Assembly: GCA_024276815.1 (NCBI GenBank)
Contig: JAJRWM010000110.1
Coordinates: forward strand, 1 to 9,591
DNA from: a bacterium
GTDB taxonomy: Bacteria > JACRDZ01 > JAJRWM01
Length of the DNA stretch: 9,591 nucleotides
Direction of reading: 5' to 3'
Shown here: in pieces, positions 6,167-9,591 of the stretch
How positions within the stretch are numbered: position 1 is the stretch's first letter
How the letters are laid out: every line of letters begins with the position of its first letter
Program-made: the position numbers and the translations under genes
The notes under the pieces: generated by a model
Told to the model about the DNA's origin: nothing
Seen by the model: the letters and a program-made list of their open reading frames with translations, nothing else
Database searches by the model: none

Positions 6167-7042
6167 TCAGGTCGTAGACCTGTGGATGATATTTACTAAT
6201 TGTTCCAAAGCGTCGACGATGCGCGGCCCGGCGCGATTGACAATATCTGACTGAATAATATAAACCCGATCATTTTTGACAGCCGGTATAGTTGACCATT
6301 TCCGCCATTTTTGTTTAATTTCCGGTAGTTTTTCCGAATTAGCCATTGAGGATATGATGATAATATCAGGCTTGAGCGAGATGATTGTTTCTAGGTTGAT
6401 TCGGGCATAGCGAACATTCAGATCGCCAACGATGTTGGTTCCCCCGGCCTTTTTAATTAAATCACCAATAAAAGTCCGGTCGCTGACACTCCATTGATCT
6501 GAGCCTATTTCAAAAAATATTTTAGGCGATGCCAGGCCTTTGACCTTAAGCCGTAATTCGCGGTACTTGCTTTTCATTTCAGAAACCAACTCCCTTGCCG
6601 TCTCAGCTTTTCCCAGAGCAACCCCCAACTTCTCAATGGAGGTAAACGTTTCCTCAATATTATTTGAGTTTTGCAGGTAAACCGGGTAACCTAAACTTAT
6701 TAATTTTTCAACGTTGGCTTTATCATTGCCATCAAAGGTCGCCACGATCAAATCAGGCTTGAGCGAGATGATGACTTCCAGGTTGGGATTCGAGAAACCA
6801 CCCACCTTGGGAAGATTAAGAGCTTCCCTGGGATAGTTGCAGAATTTAGTGACACCAACGATTTTTCCTCCCATCCCCAGCGCGAAAAGGCTTTCGGTCA
6901 CGCTGGGAGCCAGGGAAATAATACGTTCAGGCGGATGGGTTATTACAACATTTCTCTTTAAATCATCAACATATACCCCGGCGTACAAATTAAACGGTAT
7001 TAAAAGACTAAGGAAAAATATAGAAAAATATCTCATCACCAT
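6167..7042 (-). CDS. btuF: Periplasmic corrinoid-type substrate-binding protein
   Basis: The product is a class III (BtuF/FhuD-like) binding protein of 291 residues (289 from the second ATG) with a hydrophobic signal peptide ending around LYA-GV. The first lobe contains PERIISLAPSVTESLFALG and the family's VGVTKFCNYP segment; a long linking helix follows; the second lobe carries IFFEIGSDQWSV and ends with a NDRVYII segment. It would capture the corrinoid in the periplasm and hand it to BtuC. Two in-frame ATGs lie at 7042 and 7036. The AAAGG at about 7047-7051 sits nine bases from the one at 7036, which is the better start. It is the first gene of the minus-strand importer operon. The upstream sequence (7043-7300) shows no B12-box, so I see no cobalamin riboswitch here. 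Confidence 0.93.
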   Translation of the reverse strand: MVMRYFSIFFLSLLIPFNLYAGVYVDDLKRNVVITHPPERIISLAPSVTESLFALGMGGKIVGVTKFCNYPREALNLPKVGGFSNPNLEVIISLKPDLIVATFDGNDKANVEKLISLGYPVYLQNSNNIEETFTSIEKLGVALGKAETARELVSEMKSKYRELRLKVKGLASPKIFFEIGSDQWSVSDRTFIGDLIKKAGGTNIVGDLNVRYARINLETIISLKPDIIIISSMANSEKLPEIKQKWRKWSTIPAVKNDRVYIIQSDIVNRAGPRIVDALEQLVNIIHRSTT

Positions 7043-7077
7043 TGACCTTTCAATTAATTAATGTTAATCTGGTATTT
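7043..7077. promoter_or_regulatory. AT-rich divergent intergenic region between btuF and the lipoprotein gene
   Basis: Only 35 bases separate the two divergent genes. They hold the btuF ribosome site and an AT-rich palindromic stretch (caattaattaatg). Promoters for both genes must overlap this spacer or lie inside the opposite gene. I see no strong -35/-10 pair and no recognisable operator, so this marks the site without claiming a specific regulator. Confidence 0.3.
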
Positions 7078-7605
7078 ATGAAAAAATTAATATTGATTAC
7101 GATAATCAGCGGTTGCCTGTTTATCTCAGGGTGCGTTACCTTACCTCGTAAAACAAACAGTACTCCCGCTAAATTCCATGTCCACTTTGACCACGAGGAT
7201 TATGAAAAGGCTATCCTGGCGGCGAAAAAGTTTCTTGAAAACAACCAGCAAAACAAACAGGCCCCGGAAGCGTTGCTCATAATCGGCAAAAGCTATACCC
7301 GCCTGGGCGCTTTATTACGCCGGGAAAACTACTTGGTTGACCGGGATAATTATGCCGCGTTTCTCACCATGTATGAGAAGGCCAGACAAGCCTACCAAAG
7401 CATTATAACAGTTTACCCTAACAGCCCCCTGGCTCCCTTGGCGCAGCTTCACATTGGCAAAATTTACGATATTGACCCCTACGGCGGTTTAAATCTCTTT
7501 GATAAGGCGATCCGGGAATACCGCAAAGTAATCGAGAACTATCCCGGAACCAACTCCGCGGCCAAGGCCCAACAAAGAATTGATGTCATCATGAGCCAAT
7601 ATTAG
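7078..7605 (+). CDS. TPR-repeat lipoprotein, BamD/YfiO-like
   Basis: From the ATG at 7078 the product has 175 residues and begins MKKLILITIISGCLFISGC, a lipoprotein signal peptide with the lipidated Cys at position 19. The mature part contains paired helices of TPR type. The first repeat is around HEDYEKAILAAKKFLENN and later ones around AYQSIITVYPNSPLAPLAQ and YRKVIENYPGTNSAAKAQQR. The pattern 'A..Y..ii..YP.S..a..A' is typical of BamD-like and YbgF-like outer-membrane lipoproteins. It is shorter than classical BamD (about 240 residues), so a role in outer-membrane protein assembly is only a possibility. The longer frame from 7042 would bury the signal peptide and is not used. The ribosome site is weak. 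It ends convergently with vanZ, their stop codons overlapping. Confidence 0.8.
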   Translation: MKKLILITIISGCLFISGCVTLPRKTNSTPAKFHVHFDHEDYEKAILAAKKFLENNQQNKQAPEALLIIGKSYTRLGALLRRENYLVDRDNYAAFLTMYEKARQAYQSIITVYPNSPLAPLAQLHIGKIYDIDPYGGLNLFDKAIREYRKVIENYPGTNSAAKAQQRIDVIMSQY

Positions 7606-8054
7606 GAATCGTTTGCCAATAAAAAACTGAATTTCTCTCCCGGCGCCCTGGTAACCAGCCTCCTCAAAAAACCTGAATGTAACGCTACCAGCCCGCCCAG
7701 CCCGTCAAAAACCACATCCATCACCTCAGGACTGCGCAAGGGAACAAACGACTGGTGAATTTCATCGCTGATGCCATACAAAACCACTATCAGTATTACG
7801 ACAAAAGACAGGTTCGAAGAGCTTCCCCTGGTAAAGAACAGAGCGCGATACAGGATCAATCCTAAAACACCGTAGAGAATCAGATGCTCAATTTTATCCA
7901 AAAAGGGAACCTCCCATTCTAATTGCGGCGGATTTGTTTGGGCTGAAAGATAGAATATTAATGATAAGTACAGTATCACCGGCAACCACAACGAGATAAA
8001 ATTAACTGTTTTTTTGATTTTCGTCCTCACGCGTTCTTTTTTCCCGTTCCACAA
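7602..8054 (-). CDS. VanZ-family membrane protein
   Basis: The small integral membrane protein (150 residues from TTG 8054) has hydrophobic segments at about residues 19-38, 57-74 and 82-97. Its VanZ signature is YGISDEIHQSFVPLRSPEV followed by MDVVFDGLGG. VanZ-like proteins are widespread; the type member gives low-level teicoplanin resistance, but the biochemical role of most is unknown. The start is uncertain. TTG at 8054 overlaps the sigma-like gene by 53 bases, while GTG at 8030 still leaves the whole first membrane segment and overlaps by 29. Either way it is likely cotranscribed and coupled to the upstream gene. Its TAA overlaps the TAG of the convergent lipoprotein gene. Confidence 0.88.
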   Translation of the reverse strand: MWNGKKERVRTKIKKTVNFISLWLPVILYLSLIFYLSAQTNPPQLEWEVPFLDKIEHLILYGVLGLILYRALFFTRGSSSNLSFVVILIVVLYGISDEIHQSFVPLRSPEVMDVVFDGLGGLVALHSGFLRRLVTRAPGEKFSFLLANDS

Positions 8055-8487
8055 ACAACTCTTCCGAACTGGTTAATCTCAAACCGTATTTTTTCTCGTA
8101 ATCCCACCAAACCCTTAATATCGCTATTGATTTTTTATGTAACTTGGATATCCACTCCCGGCTTTTTTTCATCTCGCGACCAATTTCGGCAAAAGACTGG
8201 CCTTCCTCATAATGCTTTTTGATCACGTTTCTCTCATCAGGACTCAATTTATCAACAAGCGATTCCAGGCGCAACCTGACATCTTTACGCTCCACCAGAT
8301 CGAATGGCGATAATTCATTTTTATTTGAGATAACCTCGTGTTTGGTCCAGCAGGAATCATCACTTTCCTGGATAGAACTGTCCAAAGAGGCGCTGTCCGA
8401 AAGTTCCACGGTTCGCTTACTGCCTCTGCGTTCATGATTACGCAGTTGAAAGTCGCGCCATAAATACTGCTCGGCGATTTTTACCAC
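8002..8487 (-). pseudogene. Sigma-70-like factor, C-terminal part (end of region 2 and region 4)
   Basis: This is the downstream part of one gene that starts at 8736 and is cut by TAA at 8524-8526; both parts are in the same frame. Just after the stop the frame reads AGLDVNKVFISWVVKIAEQ, fitting sigma region 2.2-2.4, so the GTG at 8487 is only a possible restart. A variable acidic linker follows. Then comes a clear region 4 helix-turn-helix: LSPDERNVIKKHYEEGQSF, EIGREMKKSREWISKLHKKS, about residues 164-205 of the full frame. Region 4 normally contacts the -35 element. The C-terminal tail overlaps the vanZ start. A restarted product would lack most of region 2 and be unlikely to act as a sigma factor. 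Confidence 0.75.
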
Positions 8488-8523
8488 CCAGGAAATAAAA
8501 ACTTTATTGACGTCCAGTCCGGC

Positions 8524-8736
8524 TTAAAGCCGATCAGGGTTAAAATTTACCATTCCTTTCCAGGCTCCCATGCGTAAAAGCTGGATTATATCCTCGTGAG
8601 TCATTCCCGGCGTGTAGTATTTACGGCTGATTACCTGCATTAACCCCTCAATATCTCTAAGCACCTGGGTAACACTTTTAGGGTCGCCCGTCATGGCTTT
8701 TTTGTACAACAACTTTAATTTTGTTTCTTTTGGCAT
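8524..8736 (-). pseudogene. Sigma-70-like factor, N-terminal part ending at an in-frame TAA
   Basis: Seventy codons from ATG 8736, with a good ribosome site (AGGGA seven bases upstream), encode the start of sigma region 2: YYTPGMTHEDIIQLLRMGAW, then KGMVNFNPDR, matching the family's 'hEDLiQeG.iGl..Ai..fdp.rG'. Translation stops at TAA (8524-8526), yet the same frame continues in 8002-8523 with the rest of region 2 and with region 4. The undisturbed protein would be about 244 residues. One change from CAA, GAA or AAA explains the stop. The lack of a region 1 or 3 resembles short phage or alternative sigma factors. No anti-sigma gene is next to it; vanZ follows. Confidence 0.75.
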
Positions 8737-8756
8737 GAAACCGTCCCTGGATTTGA

Positions 8757-8765
8757 AATATATCA
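8757..8765 (-). promoter_or_regulatory. Possible extended -10 promoter of the sigma-vanZ pair
   Basis: The minus strand reads TG-A-TATATT, an extended -10 element, 21 bases before the ATG at 8736. This would give a short leader holding the AGGGA ribosome site. No good -35 is visible at the usual distance, which is acceptable for extended -10 promoters. It is a weak call from consensus only. Confidence 0.3.
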
Positions 8766-8792
8766 GAAAAAGTGGTATACTTCGTATTCCTT

Positions 8793-8798
8793 TTGACT
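8793..8798 (+). promoter_or_regulatory. Possible -35 element (TTGACT) for the tRNA thiolase-like gene
   Basis: TTGACT lies 50 bases before the ATG at 8849 in the divergent spacer. The best -10 candidate at proper distance (TAACTT, 18 bases on) is poor, so only the -35 resemblance supports this. Confidence 0.22.
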
Positions 8799-8848
8799 AC
8801 TTCCCGTTAACACTAATAACTTGCAGTATAGCATAGGAAAATTTGACA

Positions 8849-9591
8849 ATGAAGAAAAAAGCCCTGGCTTTACTATCCGGAGGGTTGGATAGCACTTTAG
8901 CCATAAAAGTTGTTTTAAATCAGGGAATTAATGTTGAAGCGGTTAATTTCACCTCGCCTTTCTGCCAGTGTAACCGCAAAGACAGCGGTTGCGGCAGTGA
9001 AGCGAAGCGGGTCTGCGATGAATTCAAAATCCCGCTTCACTTCAGGAATGTCGGCTCGGAGTACATCGAGATGATCCAGCATCCCCGCTATGGCTACGGT
9101 AAAAACATGAATCCCTGCCAGGATTGCCGCATCATGATGCTGAAAAAAGCCAAAGAACTGATGGCCGAAATTGGCGCCAGTTTCCTCATCACCGGTGAGG
9201 TTTTAGGACAGCGGCCCATGTCGCAGCACAGGGCGGCCCTGGACAGGATTGAACGAGACACCGATCTGACGGGATTGATCCTGCGGCCTTTAAGCGCCCG
9301 GCACCTTGAGCCAACGATTCCGGAGCGGGACGGGACCTTGAACCGGGAAGAACTCCTGGATATAACCGGGCGTTCCCGGAAGCCTCAAATGGAATTAGCC
9401 GTACACTTGGGCATAAAAGATTACCCCTGCCCGGCCGGGGGCTGTCTGCTCACTGATAAAGATTTCAGCAAGAAATTAAGGGACGCTTTCACGCATGGCG
9501 AGAAGACTCTTGGTGAAATTCGCCTGCTGAAATTTGGCCGTCATTTACGGTTGAGCGACGGTAGCAAGGTAGTCATTGGCCGGGATGAAAA
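8849..9591 (+). CDS. PP-loop tRNA thiolase-like protein (ThiI/MnmA-like) with Fe-S-type cysteines, 3' end missing
   Basis: The frame is open from ATG 8849 (AGGAAA eight bases upstream) to the window end, 247 codons. Residues 10-15 are the SGGLDS PP-loop that binds and adenylates with ATP. Cysteines cluster as FCQCNRKDSGCGSE near residues 43-51, NPCQDCR near 92 and YPCPAGGC near 195. ITGEVLGQRPMSQH follows the PP-loop family pattern. The last visible part, FGRHLRLSDGSKVVIGRDE, looks like the start of an NFACT-R_2 domain. Proteins of this build are usually annotated as tRNA 4-thiouridine synthase-like or 2-thiouridylase-like, and their exact substrate is, as far as I know, not settled. The cysteines suggest an iron-sulfur cluster as in other sulfur-carrier-independent thiolases; that is inference. 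The gene diverges from the sigma-like gene. Confidence 0.85.
   Translation, partial: MKKKALALLSGGLDSTLAIKVVLNQGINVEAVNFTSPFCQCNRKDSGCGSEAKRVCDEFKIPLHFRNVGSEYIEMIQHPRYGYGKNMNPCQDCRIMMLKKAKELMAEIGASFLITGEVLGQRPMSQHRAALDRIERDTDLTGLILRPLSARHLEPTIPERDGTLNREELLDITGRSRKPQMELAVHLGIKDYPCPAGGCLLTDKDFSKKLRDAFTHGEKTLGEIRLLKFGRHLRLSDGSKVVIGRDE

Noticed and set aside
7043-7300. Cobalamin riboswitch upstream of btuF
   Set aside because: No B12-box-like sequence is visible on the minus strand and the lipoprotein gene occupies the space.
1880-8526. Genetic code reassignment (stop codon read as an amino acid) to explain the interrupted genes
   Set aside because: The two internal stops differ (TGA and TAA), while TGA serves as an ordinary stop elsewhere, including cobO with its TGATG junction. 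Trp is encoded by TGG throughout.

Overview
The window looks like chromosome of a diderm (outer-membrane) anaerobic-type bacterium of moderate GC. It has a TonB-dependent outer-membrane receptor with a matching periplasmic binding protein and ABC importer, an outer-membrane-type TPR lipoprotein, and hairpin repeats of the kind seen in many Deltaproteobacteria, diderm Firmicutes and candidate phyla. The phylum cannot be fixed from this window.

Right to left on the minus strand (about 7042 down to 1) lies a corrinoid (vitamin B12) uptake and salvage locus: periplasmic binding protein btuF, permease btuC, a btuD-like ATPase fused to an extra Rossmann-like domain, a TonB-dependent receptor (probable btuB), then cobO (corrinoid adenosyltransferase) and the start of cobC (alpha-ribazole phosphatase). 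The first four genes bring a corrinoid across both membranes. The last two adenosylate it and help finish the nucleotide loop. Spacing is tight (btuD/btuB overlap by 11 bases, cobO/cobC share the bases TGATG). The exceptions are a 175-base gap before btuD that holds a decayed repeat, and a 1.1-kb AT-rich interruption between btuB and cobO.

That interruption (about 704-1802) carries one HEPN-family gene (Cthe_2314-like, RNase-type Rx4H motif) and short gene remnants. It is bounded by two related hairpin repeats in inverted orientation, each ending outward in the same 8 bases.

On the right, a TPR lipoprotein gene (+) diverges from btuF and converges, with overlapping stop codons, on a VanZ-family membrane protein gene (-). 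Upstream of vanZ is a sigma-70-like gene broken by an in-frame TAA. Divergent from it is a PP-loop tRNA thiolase-like gene (+) that runs off the window.

Two genes, the receptor and the sigma factor, carry in-frame stops (TGA and TAA) after which recognisable homologous sequence continues in the same frame. The least-described items are the ATPase fusion, the HEPN island and these two interrupted genes.
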